This document shows positions 1-8,883 of a stretch of DNA of 64,000 bases, piece after piece; the first letter of the stretch is position 1, and every line of letters starts with the position of its first letter. The notes beneath the pieces are model-generated. The model ran no database searches. It was not told the DNA's origin and saw nothing but the letters and a program-made list of their open reading frames with translations. The position numbers were made by a program, and so were the translations under genes. Location of the stretch: contig NZ_BDBT01000001.1 in the NCBI RefSeq assembly GCF_001613125.1, positions 310,001 through 374,000 of the forward strand. The letters run 5' to 3'. The stretch is from Nocardia shimofusensis NBRC 100134. Lineage in GTDB: Bacteria; Actinomycetota; Actinomycetes; Mycobacteriales; Mycobacteriaceae.

Positions 1-960
1 GCCGTTGTCGAAGCGGATGGCGCCTTCGACGGTGGGCCGGTCGTGGGTCTGCAGGGCGTCGAGTTGCCGGTCGAGCGCGGCGCCGTCGACGGTGCTGGCG
101 ACGCGAACCTCGCGAGTGCCGAAGAGGGAGACGAGGCGGGTGAGCGGGTTGAGGGGCTGGCCGCCGATCCGATCCCAGGTGCCGTCCCAGTCGACGCCGA
201 GACCGGCGGCGGCGGGCACCATGCTGTCGCGCGCATCGCCGAGGTGCAGGCCGACTTCCTGGGCGTCACGGCCCTCGAGGGCGCTGCGCAGTCTCGCGTC
301 GGCGGCATCGACGTCCATGCCGCCGATGTCGATACCTGCGACGATGACGCCGCGGGGGACTTCACCGGCGGACATCGCCGTGTCGGTCAGGTAGGCCAGG
401 CCCGCGACGGCGAACACCGCGCCGGCGATGATGCCCGCCCGCTTGCCCTCGGGGGTTTTCCACCACGGCCCGGTTCCGGGTCTCTTACCGCCGGGTCTGT
501 TGCCGTTCGGACCCCGGCCGGCCGCACCCCACCTGCCCCCAGCCGCGTCGCGTGGGCCTTCACGCCGACCGAGCGGGCCACCGGGCGCCGCAGGCGAGCC
601 CTGGGCCTGGGCCTGGGCCTGGGCCTGGGCCTGGGCCTGGGCCTGGGCCTGGGCCTGGGCCTGGGCCTGGGCCTGGGCCTGGGCCTGGGCCTGGGAGTCA
701 GGGTGCGAGGCGGAGGTGGACAGCGGCACGGTCGGCGTCGAGTCGCCCGGCCACTCGGCGCCGGGAGCGACGGCCGGGCGCGGGTAGGCGGTGGTGGGCG
801 GGTCGGCCTCGGGCCGCTGCGACTCGGGCGGCTGCTGCGCGCGGAACTGGGCGGTGGGCGCGTCGGCGATCCGATTCGATTCGAGGAGCCGACGTAGACC
901 GACCTCACCGCCGGGCTTGCCGCTCCGGCCGTTGCGTCCGGCGCTCGACTCGCTGGTCAC
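1..960 (-). CDS. VanW/YoaR-type cell-wall protein, 3' end off the left edge
   Basis: The frame is open from the left edge up to a GTG start at 960, preceded by GGGAGG (968-973) at proper spacing. The visible 320 residues are: a polar N-terminus; a Gln-Ala repeat of about 16 units (from nt 601-695); a Pro/Gly/Arg-rich stretch; one membrane segment (AGIIAGAVFAVAGLAYL); then an extracellular domain with VIVAGIDIGGMDVDAAD, the hallmark of the PG_binding_4 repeat found ahead of VanW domains. The family is anchored to the membrane and thought to act at peptidoglycan; its chemistry is not established. The VanW domain itself would lie outside the window, so the name rests on the PG_binding_4-like part. 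Confidence 0.75.
   Translation of the reverse strand, partial: MTSESSAGRNGRSGKPGGEVGLRRLLESNRIADAPTAQFRAQQPPESQRPEADPPTTAYPRPAVAPGAEWPGDSTPTVPLSTSASHPDSQAQAQAQAQAQAQAQAQAQAQAQAQAQAQAQGSPAAPGGPLGRREGPRDAAGGRWGAAGRGPNGNRPGGKRPGTGPWWKTPEGKRAGIIAGAVFAVAGLAYLTDTAMSAGEVPRGVIVAGIDIGGMDVDAADARLRSALEGRDAQEVGLHLGDARDSMVPAAAGLGVDWDGTWDRIGGQPLNPLTRLVSLFGTREVRVASTVDGAALDRQLDALQTHDRPTVEGAIRFDNG
601..695 (-). repeat. Hexanucleotide tandem repeat, about 16 units, coding Gln-Ala
   Basis: Near-perfect tandem CTGGGC units (plus strand), read as CAG GCC on the coding strand. The unit length is a multiple of three, so slippage would change the number of QA dipeptides in the cytoplasmic linker of the VanW-type protein without shifting the frame. 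Confidence 0.95.
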
Positions 961-1250
961 GAACCGTCCTCCCAGTGAAGCTCACATCCTCCGGCCCGCA
1001 CTGTGCGAACCTCGGGCCACGATACCGACCCCGCGCCGCATCGTCAGCGCGACGGAAACCCGGGCAAACACGGCGCGAACGGCCGGCGCCCCGTACGAGA
1101 AAGGCTCCGCGCGGTTGCCGGGTCGGGGGTCTGGCAACTGCGCGGAGCCGATCTGTTTATCGAGGCACCCCCTCAGGTGTTACACACTGCGCGCAGAATC
1201 GAGTGGATCCGTCGAAGCAGCTACCGGCCACACCCGAGGAGAGGGTTGGA

Positions 1251-2279
1251 ATGCAACTGGGAATGATCGGCCTGGGGCGGATGGGCGGCAATATCGTCCG
1301 CCGGATCGTGCGCGCCGGGCACACCGCCGTCGGCTACGAACGCAAGGCGTCCGCCCTCGAAGACCTGCGCGCCGAACTCGGGGAATCGTTTCAGGGCAGC
1401 ACCGATCTGCGTGAGTTCGTCGCCGCCCTGGCGACGCCGCGGGTGGTGTGGGTGATGATTCCGGCGGGCGCGACCGGAGCGGTGATCGACGAACTCGCGG
1501 GCCTGCTCGACCCCGGTGACATCGTGATCGATGGCGGCAACAGTCGCTACCACGACGACATCGCACGCGCCGGGCAGCTCGCACCGAGGGGCATTCACTA
1601 TGTCGACGTCGGCACGTCGGGCGGGGTGTTCGGACTCGAACGCGGCTTCTGTCTGATGATCGGCGGGGAATCCGAACCGGTGGCATATCTGGAACCACTG
1701 TGGAAGTCGATCGCCCCCGGCGTCGAGGCCGCGCCGCGCACGCCCGGCCGCACCGGCGAACCCTCGCCCGCCGAACACGGCTACCTGCATTGCGGACCCG
1801 CCGGTGCTGGTCATTTCGTGAAAATGGTGCACAACGGCATCGAATACGGAGCGATGGCCGCCTACGCCGAAGGGTTGAACATTCTGCACAAGGCCGATTA
1901 CGGCCTGAGGCAATCGGGGGAATTCTCGGCGGAGGAAACGCCCCTGGCGCACCCCGAGCTCTACCGCTACCGCATCGATGTGCCGGAAGTCACAGAAGTG
2001 TGGCGGCGTGGATCGGTGGTCGCGTCCTGGCTGCTCGACCTGACGGCGGGCGCTCTGCACGCCGATCCGAACCTGGACTCCTTCGGCGGCCGGGTCTCCG
2101 ATTCCGGAGAAGGCCGCTGGACGCTGGACGCCGCGATCGACGTCGGCGTGCCCGCGCCGGTGCTGGCCGCGGCGCTGTTCGGGCGGTTCTCCTCGCGCGG
2201 CCAGGCGCTGTACGCGGACAAAGTGCTCTCGGCGATGCGGCTGGCCTTCGGGGGCCACGGCGAGTTGCCGGAGACGTGA
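1251..2279 (+). CDS. gnd: 6-phosphogluconate dehydrogenase, short decarboxylating type
   Basis: 342 residues from ATG at 1251, chosen because GAGGAGAGG lies just upstream and the Rossmann strand begins at once. It oxidises and decarboxylates 6-phosphogluconate to ribulose 5-phosphate. Visible: GLGRMGG nucleotide loop (residues 6-12) and the substrate segment HCGPAGAGHFVKMVHNG (about 179-195), whose Lys and His-Asn match the catalytic region. The short length fits the Gnd2/GndA-like class rather than the roughly 470-residue form; cofactor (NAD or NADP) cannot be read with certainty. A frame open upstream to 552 is a shadow through the VanW gene. It converges on fadA2 across a strong hairpin. 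Confidence 0.9.
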   Translation: MQLGMIGLGRMGGNIVRRIVRAGHTAVGYERKASALEDLRAELGESFQGSTDLREFVAALATPRVVWVMIPAGATGAVIDELAGLLDPGDIVIDGGNSRYHDDIARAGQLAPRGIHYVDVGTSGGVFGLERGFCLMIGGESEPVAYLEPLWKSIAPGVEAAPRTPGRTGEPSPAEHGYLHCGPAGAGHFVKMVHNGIEYGAMAAYAEGLNILHKADYGLRQSGEFSAEETPLAHPELYRYRIDVPEVTEVWRRGSVVASWLLDLTAGALHADPNLDSFGGRVSDSGEGRWTLDAAIDVGVPAPVLAAALFGRFSSRGQALYADKVLSAMRLAFGGHGELPET

Positions 2280-2289
2280 GCCGCCGCCC

Positions 2290-2324
2290 CGGACCTGCCG
2301 AGCCCCCAGCGCTCGGCAGGTCCG
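2290..2324. terminator. Bidirectional terminator between gnd and fadA2
   Basis: Perfect 14-bp inverted repeat, CGGACCTGCCGAGC (2290-2303) and its complement (2311-2324), with a 7-nt loop. It sits between two convergent stop codons, so it probably serves both genes. There is no long T run, as is usual in high-GC actinobacteria. Confidence 0.8.
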
Positions 2325-2336
2325 TAGACCCGTCGG

Positions 2337-3641
2337 TCAGCGCTCGATGATGGCGACCACGCCCTGACCGCCTGCCGCGCAGACCGAGACCAGCGCGCGA
2401 CCGCCGCCGTTCTCGGCGAGTTGCTTGGCGGCCGAGGCGATGATGCGCCCGCCGGTCGCGGCGAAGGGATGGCCCGCGGCCAGCGAGGAACCGTTGACAT
2501 TGAGCTTGCTGCGGTCGATCGAGCCGAGCGCGCCGTCCAGGCCCAGGCGCTCCTTGCAGTACTGGTCGGACTCCCAGGCCTGCAGGGTGGCCAGCACGAC
2601 GGAGGCGAACGCCTCGTGGATCTCGTAGTAGTCGAAGTCCTGCAGCGTCAGGCCGTTGCGGGCGAGCAGGCGCGGGACCGCGTAGGTGGGGGCCATCAGC
2701 AGACCGTCGGGGCCGTGCACGTAGTCGACGGCGGCGACCTCGGAGTCGACCAGGTGGGCCAGCACCGGCAGGCTGCGCTTCTCGGCCCACTCGTCGCTGG
2801 AGAGCAGCACCGCGGACGCGCCGTCGGTGAGCGGGGTGGAGTTGCCCGCGGTCATGGTCGCGTCACCGGCCTTGACGCCGAAGACCGGCCGCAAGGTGGC
2901 CAGCTTCTCGATCGAGGAGTCCGGGCGCAGGTTGTCGTCGCGGGTCAGGCCGAGGAACGGGGTGACCAGGTCGTCGAAGAAGCCGCGGTCGTAGGCGGCG
3001 GCCATGTTCTTGTGCGAGAGGTAGGCCAGCTCGTCCTGCGCCTCGCGGCTGATGCCGAATTCCTTGGTGGTGACGGCGGCGTGCTCGCCCATCGACAGGC
3101 CGGTGCGCGGCTCGGCGTTGCGCGGGATCTCGATGCCGATCATGCCCGGGCGCAGCTGGCCGACCAGCTTGGCGCGCTCCTTGCCGGTGCGGGCGCGGTT
3201 GATCTTCAGCATCCACTCACGCATCGGCTCGCTGACGCCGATCGGGGCGTCGGAGGTGGTGTCGGTGCCGCCGCCGATGCCCGCGTCGATGCGCCCCAGC
3301 GCGATCGCGTCGGCCACGGTGACCACCGACTGCATGCCGGTGCCGCAGGCCAGCTGCAGGTCGTGGGCGGGGGTGTAGGGCGAGAGGCGGCTGCCGAGCA
3401 CGCTCTCGCGGATCAGGCTGTGCTCGCCGACGCGCTTGAGCACCGCGCCGCCGACGACCATGCCCAGCCGCTCGCCCTGCAGGTTGAAGCGGCTCACCAG
3501 ACCGTCCAGGGCGGCGGTGAACATGTCCTGATTGGACGCCTTCGCGTACGCCTTGTCGGAACGAGCGAACGGGATGCGGTTGCCGCCCACGATGGCGACC
3601 GGACGCGCGGTCTTCGGGCTGCTGGCGCTGGCTGTGGTCAC
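2337..3641 (-). CDS. fadA2: Acetyl-CoA acetyltransferase (thiolase) FadA2
   Basis: 434 residues from GTG at 3641, with GGAGAG upstream. An in-frame extension to 3923 crosses the promoter and is rejected. Thiolases cleave or condense acyl-CoA at a cysteine; here the nucleophile is C99 in LACGTGMQS, with H391 (AAGHPFAATGG) and C421 (VCAAGGQG) completing the site. Length and the divergent arrangement with fabG4-htdX match M. tuberculosis Rv0243. The pairing with a ketoacyl reductase and a hydratase suggests a fatty-acyl-CoA cycle, of unknown direction. A palindromic operator lies in the shared promoter. Confidence 0.9.
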   Translation of the reverse strand: MTTASASSPKTARPVAIVGGNRIPFARSDKAYAKASNQDMFTAALDGLVSRFNLQGERLGMVVGGAVLKRVGEHSLIRESVLGSRLSPYTPAHDLQLACGTGMQSVVTVADAIALGRIDAGIGGGTDTTSDAPIGVSEPMREWMLKINRARTGKERAKLVGQLRPGMIGIEIPRNAEPRTGLSMGEHAAVTTKEFGISREAQDELAYLSHKNMAAAYDRGFFDDLVTPFLGLTRDDNLRPDSSIEKLATLRPVFGVKAGDATMTAGNSTPLTDGASAVLLSSDEWAEKRSLPVLAHLVDSEVAAVDYVHGPDGLLMAPTYAVPRLLARNGLTLQDFDYYEIHEAFASVVLATLQAWESDQYCKERLGLDGALGSIDRSKLNVNGSSLAAGHPFAATGGRIIASAAKQLAENGGGRALVSVCAAGGQGVVAIIER

Positions 3642-3969
3642 TCGGCTCTCCAAGTCTCGTCGGTATGGATGTCTCAGGTGCGGTACCACGCGGCCGAAGT
3701 GGGTACGCGGTGCCTGACACGGGCTGCCCCGGCGGCCGCGCGAACCGCGTCCACGCTGCTGGAGCACCGCGTCACTGCGGTTTACATTAAACTTACTCTG
3801 GAGTAAGTTAATTGTCGACACCGCACCCCGCGAAAGTGGTCGCCGCCGCCGGGAGCGCCTCCCCTGGAGGCGATTCCGACCGGCCCGACCGGAACGCACC
3901 GTGCGAGCGGGGCGCCACCACACGGCTACACCTCACACCGGCCAAAACGAGAGAGAAAAGGTAGGAACT
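3642..3969. promoter_or_regulatory. Divergent promoter region of fadA2 and fabG4-htdX
   Basis: 328 bp without a convincing gene. The only AT-rich part is 3780-3815, which holds a palindromic operator; starts for both transcripts are expected nearby. The remainder is GC-rich. A GAGAAAAGGTAGG stretch just before 3970 is the fabG4 ribosome-binding region. Confidence 0.7.
3790..3809. promoter_or_regulatory. Palindromic operator, TTAC-N6-GTAA type
   Basis: AACTTACTC-TG-GAGTAAGTT: perfect 9-bp arms around a 2-bp centre. The core TTACTN5GTAAGT recurs at 9516-9531 in front of the nearby tetR gene, so the likely ligand is that TetR protein acting on itself and on this divergent promoter (inference). 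Confidence 0.7.
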
Positions 3970-5325
3970 GTGGCAGCCAAGAGCAAGGGTGCACCCAACC
4001 TCTACGGATCGTTCGTCCACTCCGCCCCCGGTCAGTTCCTGGCGAGCAAGCTGGGCCTGCCCCAGCCGGAACCGCTGCGCCGCTACGTCCCCGGCGAACC
4101 CGCCCTGCCCGGTCCGGTGCTGCTCGGCGGCAAAGGCCGGGTCGTCGAACCGCTGCGCGAGCTGCTGACCGACTACGAAATCGCCGACGCGCCCGCCCAG
4201 GGCGTCAAGTACGGCGCGCTCGTCTTCGACGCGACCGGCATCGGTTCCATCGAGGATCTCGCCCAGCTCTACGAGTTCTTCCAGCCCGCCATGCGCAGCG
4301 TCGCCGCCTCGGGCCGTCTCGTGGTCATCGGCACCACGCCGGAACTGGCCGCGAGCGTCGAGGAGCAGATCGCCCAGCGCGCGCTCGAGGGCTTCACCCG
4401 CTCGGTCGGCAAGGAGCTGCTGCGCGGCGCCACCGCCCAGCTGGTCTACCTGCACCCCGAGGCCTCGACCGGCGCCACCGGCCTGGAATCGACGCTGCGC
4501 TTCCTGCTCTCGGCCAAGTCCGCCTTCGTCTCCGGTCAGGTCATCCGGGTCGGCAAGGACGACGCCACCGCGCCCGCCGATTGGGCGAAGCCGCTGGCGG
4601 GCAAGGTCGCCGTGGTCACCGGCGCCGCGCGCGGCATCGGCGCGACCATCGCCGAGGTCTTCGCCCGCGACGGCGCGACCGTGATCGTCGCCGACATCCC
4701 GGCCGCCGGTGACGCGCTGTCGGAGACCGCCAACAAGGTCGGCGGCACCGCGCTCGCCCTCGACGTCACCGCGCCCGACGCCGCCGACAAGCTGGCCGCG
4801 TTCGTCACCGAGCGCTTCGGCGGGCTCGACATCATCGTGCACAACGCAGGCATCACCCGCGACAAGCTGCTGGCCAATATGGACGACGCCCGCTGGAACG
4901 CGGTCATCGGCGTGAATCTCGCTGCCCCGCACCGCATCACCGAAGCGCTGGTGGCCAAGGGCGTGCTGAAGGAGGGCGGCCGGGTGATCGACGTGTCCTC
5001 CATCGCCGGCATCGCGGGCAACCGCGGCCAGACCAACTACGGCGCCTCCAAGGCCGGTGTCATCGGCATGGTGCAGGCCGAGGCGCCCAAGCTGGCCGAG
5101 AAGGGCATCACCATCAACGCGGTGGCCCCCGGCTTCATCGAGACCGCCATGACCGCCGCCATCCCGGTCGGCACCCGCGAGGCGGGCCGGCTGATGAGCT
5201 CGCTGCTGCAGGGCGGTCAGACCGTGGACGTCGCCGAGGCCATCGCCTACTTCGCGAGCCCCGGATCCAACGCCGTCAACGGCAATGTGGTGCGCGTGTG
5301 CGGCCAGGCCATGCTCGGAGCGTGA
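3970..5325 (+). CDS. fabG4: High-molecular-weight 3-oxoacyl reductase FabG4
   Basis: 451 residues from GTG at 3970, preceded by AAAAGGTAGG. It reduces 3-oxoacyl thioesters. The N-terminal about 205 residues form a flavodoxin-like domain without an obvious active site, as in M. tuberculosis FabG4 (Rv0242c, about 454 aa). The C-terminal SDR domain has TGAARGIG (217-224), an NAG motif, and the catalytic S344, Y357 and K361. It is followed after 8 nt by htdX, so the two are one transcription unit; the pair supplies reduction and dehydration/hydration steps for acyl chains. Probably controlled by the palindrome at 3790-3809. Confidence 0.92.
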   Translation: MAAKSKGAPNLYGSFVHSAPGQFLASKLGLPQPEPLRRYVPGEPALPGPVLLGGKGRVVEPLRELLTDYEIADAPAQGVKYGALVFDATGIGSIEDLAQLYEFFQPAMRSVAASGRLVVIGTTPELAASVEEQIAQRALEGFTRSVGKELLRGATAQLVYLHPEASTGATGLESTLRFLLSAKSAFVSGQVIRVGKDDATAPADWAKPLAGKVAVVTGAARGIGATIAEVFARDGATVIVADIPAAGDALSETANKVGGTALALDVTAPDAADKLAAFVTERFGGLDIIVHNAGITRDKLLANMDDARWNAVIGVNLAAPHRITEALVAKGVLKEGGRVIDVSSIAGIAGNRGQTNYGASKAGVIGMVQAEAPKLAEKGITINAVAPGFIETAMTAAIPVGTREAGRLMSSLLQGGQTVDVAEAIAYFASPGSNAVNGNVVRVCGQAMLGA

Positions 5326-5333
5326 GGTAACAC

Positions 5334-6206
5334 ATGGGATCGGACACGACACAGGTGATCTCGCTGCGCGAGACGCCGAAGAACTCCGCGCTGTTCGTGC
5401 AGGCCGCCCTGGGCGCGGTGCCGGTGGGCACCGCGCGCAAACAGACCATCCCCGACCGGGTGGTGGAGTTGCGGGGCCTGCGGGTCGACCCCGACCACCT
5501 GGCCGACTACTGCCGCGCGACCGGCCTGCGCTACAGCGACACCCTGCCGCTGACCTACCCGTTCATCCTCAGCTTCCCGCTCGCGATGAAACTCGTGGTG
5601 GCGCGGGACTTCCCGTTCGTGGCGGTCGGCGCGGTGCACGCGCAGAACCTGATCGAGCGGACCCGCGAGATCTCGGTGAGCGAACCGCTGGACCTGCGCA
5701 CCCACATCGAGAACCTGCGCGAGCATCCGCGCGGGCTGATGGTCGACGCGATCACCGAGGTCAGCGTGGGCCGGGAACTGGTGTGGCGGCAGGTGACCAC
5801 CTTCCTGCACCAGCAGAAGACCTCGCTGTCGGGCGAGCCCAAGCCCGAGCCCAAGCCGGAGGAGGTTCCTCCGCCGCCGCTGCGCACGCTGAAGGTCGAT
5901 CAGCAGACGATCACCCGCTACGCGAACGCCTCCGGTGACCACAACCCGATCCACACCTCGGCGTTGGGCGCCAAGGCTTTCGGGTTCCCGAAGGCCATCG
6001 CGCACGGCATGTGGTCGGCGGCCACCATCCTGGGCACGGTCGAGGGCCGCATTCCGGAGAAGGTGTCGTACTCGGTGAAGTTCGGCAAGCCGGTGCTGCT
6101 GCCCGCGACGGTGAATGTGTACGCCGATCGGGTGGACGGCGGGTGGGATCTGGCGATGCGGCACCCGAAGAAGGGGTACCCGCATCTGACAGCCACATTG
6201 CGCTGA
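5334..6206 (+). CDS. htdX: MaoC-like (R)-hydratase/dehydratase HtdX
   Basis: 290 residues from ATG 5334, 8 nt after fabG4. It belongs to the double-hotdog 3-hydroxyacyl dehydratases related to Rv0241c. The N-terminal half is a degenerate hotdog; a linker with repeated KPEP follows; the C-terminal MaoC half has the catalytic D202-x4-H207 in SGDHNPIH, followed by a conserved AIAHGMW helix. It should interconvert (3R)-hydroxyacyl and trans-2-enoyl thioesters, partnering FabG4. The unit ends in a strong hairpin at 6301. Confidence 0.9.
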   Translation: MGSDTTQVISLRETPKNSALFVQAALGAVPVGTARKQTIPDRVVELRGLRVDPDHLADYCRATGLRYSDTLPLTYPFILSFPLAMKLVVARDFPFVAVGAVHAQNLIERTREISVSEPLDLRTHIENLREHPRGLMVDAITEVSVGRELVWRQVTTFLHQQKTSLSGEPKPEPKPEEVPPPPLRTLKVDQQTITRYANASGDHNPIHTSALGAKAFGFPKAIAHGMWSAATILGTVEGRIPEKVSYSVKFGKPVLLPATVNVYADRVDGGWDLAMRHPKKGYPHLTATLR

Positions 6207-6300
6207 GCTGTTCACCCCGCGTCGCGGGCGGCACGCTGCGTCGCGGGCCGGGTCCCCGGCGACTCGGACCCGGCAGGCCGTCTCGGTTCGGATTCTTCAC

Positions 6301-6343
6301 GTGAAACCGCCCTCGAATCCCTGTGATGCGAGGGCGGTTTCAC
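6301..6343 (+). terminator. Terminator after fabG4-htdX
   Basis: Perfect 15-bp stem, GTGAAACCGCCCTCG (6301-6315) with its complement (6329-6343), 13-nt loop. It lies 95 bp beyond the htdX stop. Confidence 0.85.
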
Positions 6344-6420
6344 ATTGCCGGGGTGCCCGCGTTCGCGTCGAGGTCGTCTCGGAGCGAGGGTCGTCGCGTC
6401 GGCAGCGGCGCGGCCGGTAG

Positions 6421-6528
6421 CTGTTCGCCCCGGGCCCGCACCACGCGCCGATCCAGCGGATGGCCAATGTGTCGCTGACCGCCGATCCCGAGCGCGACAC
6501 CAGCACCGAAGAGCTGATCTCGCGGTAG
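6421..6528 (+). pseudogene. Remnant of a TldD/PmbA-family metallopeptidase gene
   Basis: Thirty-five codons between two in-frame stops (TAG 6418 and TAG 6526) read ...HHAPIQRMANVSLTA... and end STEELISR. To my eye this matches the conserved C-terminal core of actinobacterial TldD proteins (QRMANVSL, then a variable loop, then STEELI). The following VDDGIY segment and everything upstream are missing or frame-broken, so this is a decayed fragment. It is part of the 381-bp gap between htdX and the DUF5685 gene; apart from it and the terminator I see nothing there. Confidence 0.5.
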
Positions 6529-6587
6529 CGGCGCAATGGCCGGTATCCGTCGTGACGGGCGGCGAGTGCGACCGATGGTGGTCGCGA

Positions 6588-7724
6588 TCAGCAGTCGCAG
6601 CAGTTGCAGCCGTCGCAACTACAGCAATTGCCGCAGTCCGGACAACCCGAGCAGCAGTTACCGCAGTCGCAGCATCTCTTCCACCAGGCATCCTCACGCT
6701 TTCCGGTACACGGGTTGGTGTGCTCGGCGAAGCAGGCGTAGCCGGTGCAGTACACGCCGAGGGTCAGCGCGATCCCCTCGCCGAGGCCGGGGCGGCGGGC
6801 AGGCGGACGCTTGCGGGTGCTGATCGGAGGACCGGCCTGCCTGCGGGAAGCAGTGCAGGCGTGGGTGATCGCGCCGGGGACGCCACGCCCGATCCGGTGC
6901 ACCAGGGTGTGCAGCGGGTCGAGCAGCATCCAGCGCACGGTGGGGATCTCGGCCAGTTCGGCGGCGACCAGCGATCGGCGCAGCTGTGCTTCGGACTCGT
7001 GGATCAGGTCGTATGCCTCGGTGAGCGGAGTCCGTGCGGCGTCCAGCGCGTTGAAGCGTCCCGCCGCACGATCGTCTTCGAGGTCTTCGACTGCGTCCGC
7101 GAGGTGAGCGATGCGACCGAAATTTCCTCCGGCGGCACGGAGTTCGTCCACGTTCTCCGGACGTCCGGCGAGGATCGCGGTGTGCGCGAAGAATTCGGCG
7201 GCACACAGCTCGGTGGCGGCGGTGAGTTCGGCGAGATCGGTGCTCGTGCGTTCCCGCTCGGTCTGCGCGCCGATCTCGGCGACCAGCGGTTCCACATCGA
7301 GGCCGATCAGCGCCGCCTGAGTCCGGGCGCTCGCGGCCCAGGACGTCGACACCCGCGCCATCGGTCCGCGGGTCAGCACGGCGGCATCGCCGTCGTCGAC
7401 GTGATCGCGCAAGGCCGCCGAGCCGAGCAGCAGGGAGGCGGTGGTGGCCAGCCGGACACCGGGAGCAGCGGCCGGGGCGACCTCGGCACGGCGCATGGCG
7501 CGCAGCGCGCACCGGCCTGCGGTGACCCGCTCGGCGGCTTCCACGGACTGCGCCTCGGTGAGCACGCTGAGCACGATCGCGTCGGTATTGGTCGCCGTCC
7601 TGGCCAGCTGACCATGCCCGTCACGCAATCCCAGGCACAGTCCGCACATGTGCGCCTGCCACTGCGAACTGTCGATCCCGTACTTCGCCGCCCCGTGCGA
7701 ACACGGCCTGAGCATTCCGAACAT
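6588..7724 (-). CDS. DUF5685-family protein with cysteine-packed C-terminal tail
   Basis: 378 residues from ATG 7724 (MFGMLRPC). The N-terminal about 330 residues, with MCGLCLGLRDGHG near the start and predicted all-helical segments, match the actinobacterial DUF5685 family, of unknown function. After a basic linker (about 300-315) and GLGEGIALTLGVYCTG, the last 28 residues hold 14 cysteines in CC, CxC and CxxC spacings, ending NCCDC. Such density points to metal binding, perhaps zinc or iron-sulfur; this is inference. It is transcribed alone and leftward. Confidence 0.75.
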   Translation of the reverse strand: MFGMLRPCSHGAAKYGIDSSQWQAHMCGLCLGLRDGHGQLARTATNTDAIVLSVLTEAQSVEAAERVTAGRCALRAMRRAEVAPAAAPGVRLATTASLLLGSAALRDHVDDGDAAVLTRGPMARVSTSWAASARTQAALIGLDVEPLVAEIGAQTERERTSTDLAELTAATELCAAEFFAHTAILAGRPENVDELRAAGGNFGRIAHLADAVEDLEDDRAAGRFNALDAARTPLTEAYDLIHESEAQLRRSLVAAELAEIPTVRWMLLDPLHTLVHRIGRGVPGAITHACTASRRQAGPPISTRKRPPARRPGLGEGIALTLGVYCTGYACFAEHTNPCTGKREDAWWKRCCDCGNCCSGCPDCGNCCSCDGCNCCDC

Positions 7725-8263
7725 CGCGGCCCCCCGAATTCCTCCCGGGCGCCGATCCGCCCGTCCTATCGATAGCGCCACATATTGACACCGAGGTCCG
7801 AACGGCGCAACGGAAGCACCCCGGCCCGGATCTCCACCGCACCGACCTGGTGCGTCAGCCACGTGGGCCGGCCCGACGACGCGTACGATCGCCCACCCGA
7901 CATATCGTTTGACGCGCATCGGGAATGGGGAAAGATGCCAGAGATCGAGGCAGGCAACGGATCGAGTGTGGCCCGCGCCCTTCCGCCCCGGCGCGTCGCT
8001 GTGCACCTGGGTTACGTCTCATCTCGGCGGCACTGACGGGAGTGTCGGATTGCCGGTAGATCGCATCGCCAGACTGCCCCAGTAGGTCGTCGCCCCCTGT
8101 GCGGCGGATCTACTCGGGCCTGCGCGCAGCGCACGTCGACGGGCGAAGGGTGCCGCGCCCGACCGACGCACGCGGTCGGTGCAGTATCCGGGGAACCGGA
8201 TCGGGCCGATCGACGTCCAATCCCTGTGACCGAGTATCTCGGCCACCACAAGGGGGACCCATC
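7725..8263. other. Intergenic region, no supported gene
   Basis: 539 bp between divergent genes. Short frames exist (a 63-codon one on minus, 7766-7957; a 33-codon one on plus from 7935) but neither has convincing start signals or recognisable sequence. AAGGGGGA at about 8250-8257 is the ribosome-binding site of the next gene. Confidence 0.5.
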
Positions 8264-8485
8264 ATGGGAGTACGTGTCCTGGCGATCGTGGCGACCGCGG
8301 GAATTCCGGCCGCCGCACCGATCGCGATCGCGGCCGCACCGGCGAGCGCCACACCTGCCACGATCGACTGCAAGTACACCGGCCCGATCGTCGGGCACCC
8401 AGGAATGCAGTACGTCTGCTACGTCCACAACGAAGACGGATCGAGGGAGATCTTCTATGCACCCGGCCCCTCAGCCCGGCCCTGA
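8264..8485 (+). CDS. Small secreted protein, unknown function
   Basis: 73 residues from ATG 8264, with AAGGGGGA upstream. Residues 1-30 form a Sec signal (hydrophobic core AIVATAGIPAAAPIAIAA, cleavage after ASA expected). The mature part of about 43 residues has two cysteines that could form one disulfide. The 3' end overlaps the next gene by 29 nt in another frame. I do not recognise a family. Confidence 0.6.
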   Translation: MGVRVLAIVATAGIPAAAPIAIAAAPASATPATIDCKYTGPIVGHPGMQYVCYVHNEDGSREIFYAPGPSARP

Positions 8486-8801
8486 ACCGGTCACCCACGT
8501 CATCCAGCGGCCCGAATTCGTCGACCAGGCCGACGGCACCGTCCGCGCCTACTACCCCGGCGAGGACTGGTGGGTGGTCGGGCCGGACCGCGACGCCGCG
8601 ATCACCGCCCTGGTCACCGAATCCCAACGTCGCCTGGAAGATCCCGCCTATGTCGCCGAACACTGGGAACTGACCCGACGCCACCTCGACGGCCGCGAGA
8701 CCACACCCGGGTTCGAGGTCCGTCGGATCAGCGCCGAGGACTACCAACACCGGATCGACGAACTCGGCGACCAGCTACGCAACGCCGGCGAACAAGACTG
8801 A
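8457..8801 (+). CDS. Hypothetical protein
   Basis: 114 residues from ATG 8457, preceded by GAGGGAGA, overlapping the small secreted gene by 29 nt; this suggests translational coupling. The protein is acidic and soluble, with an aromatic patch (YYPGEDWWVVG) followed by a helical region rich in Glu and Arg. The patch is vaguely like HicB-type folds, but I do not make that call. Confidence 0.6.
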   Translation: MHPAPQPGPEPVTHVIQRPEFVDQADGTVRAYYPGEDWWVVGPDRDAAITALVTESQRRLEDPAYVAEHWELTRRHLDGRETTPGFEVRRISAEDYQHRIDELGDQLRNAGEQD

Positions 8802-8883
8802 CACCACCAGCCACGAAGCCGTAGCGCGCTGGGGAGGCGCTGACCGGGGTAGGCATAGATTGTGGGCCGGACGACCGTGGCGA

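Noticed and set aside
43..897. Plus-strand frames with GL, AW or PG repeats
   Set aside because: They are the other readings of the hexanucleotide repeat; the minus frame has a start with ribosome-binding site, a membrane segment and a PG_binding_4 pattern.
2421..3806. Plus frame of 461 codons opposite fadA2
   Set aside because: Shadow; the minus frame carries all thiolase motifs.
7766..7957. 63-codon minus frame upstream of the DUF5685 gene
   Set aside because: The end (LPLRRSDLGVNMWRYR) looks protein-like, but there is no ribosome-binding site and no recognisable family.
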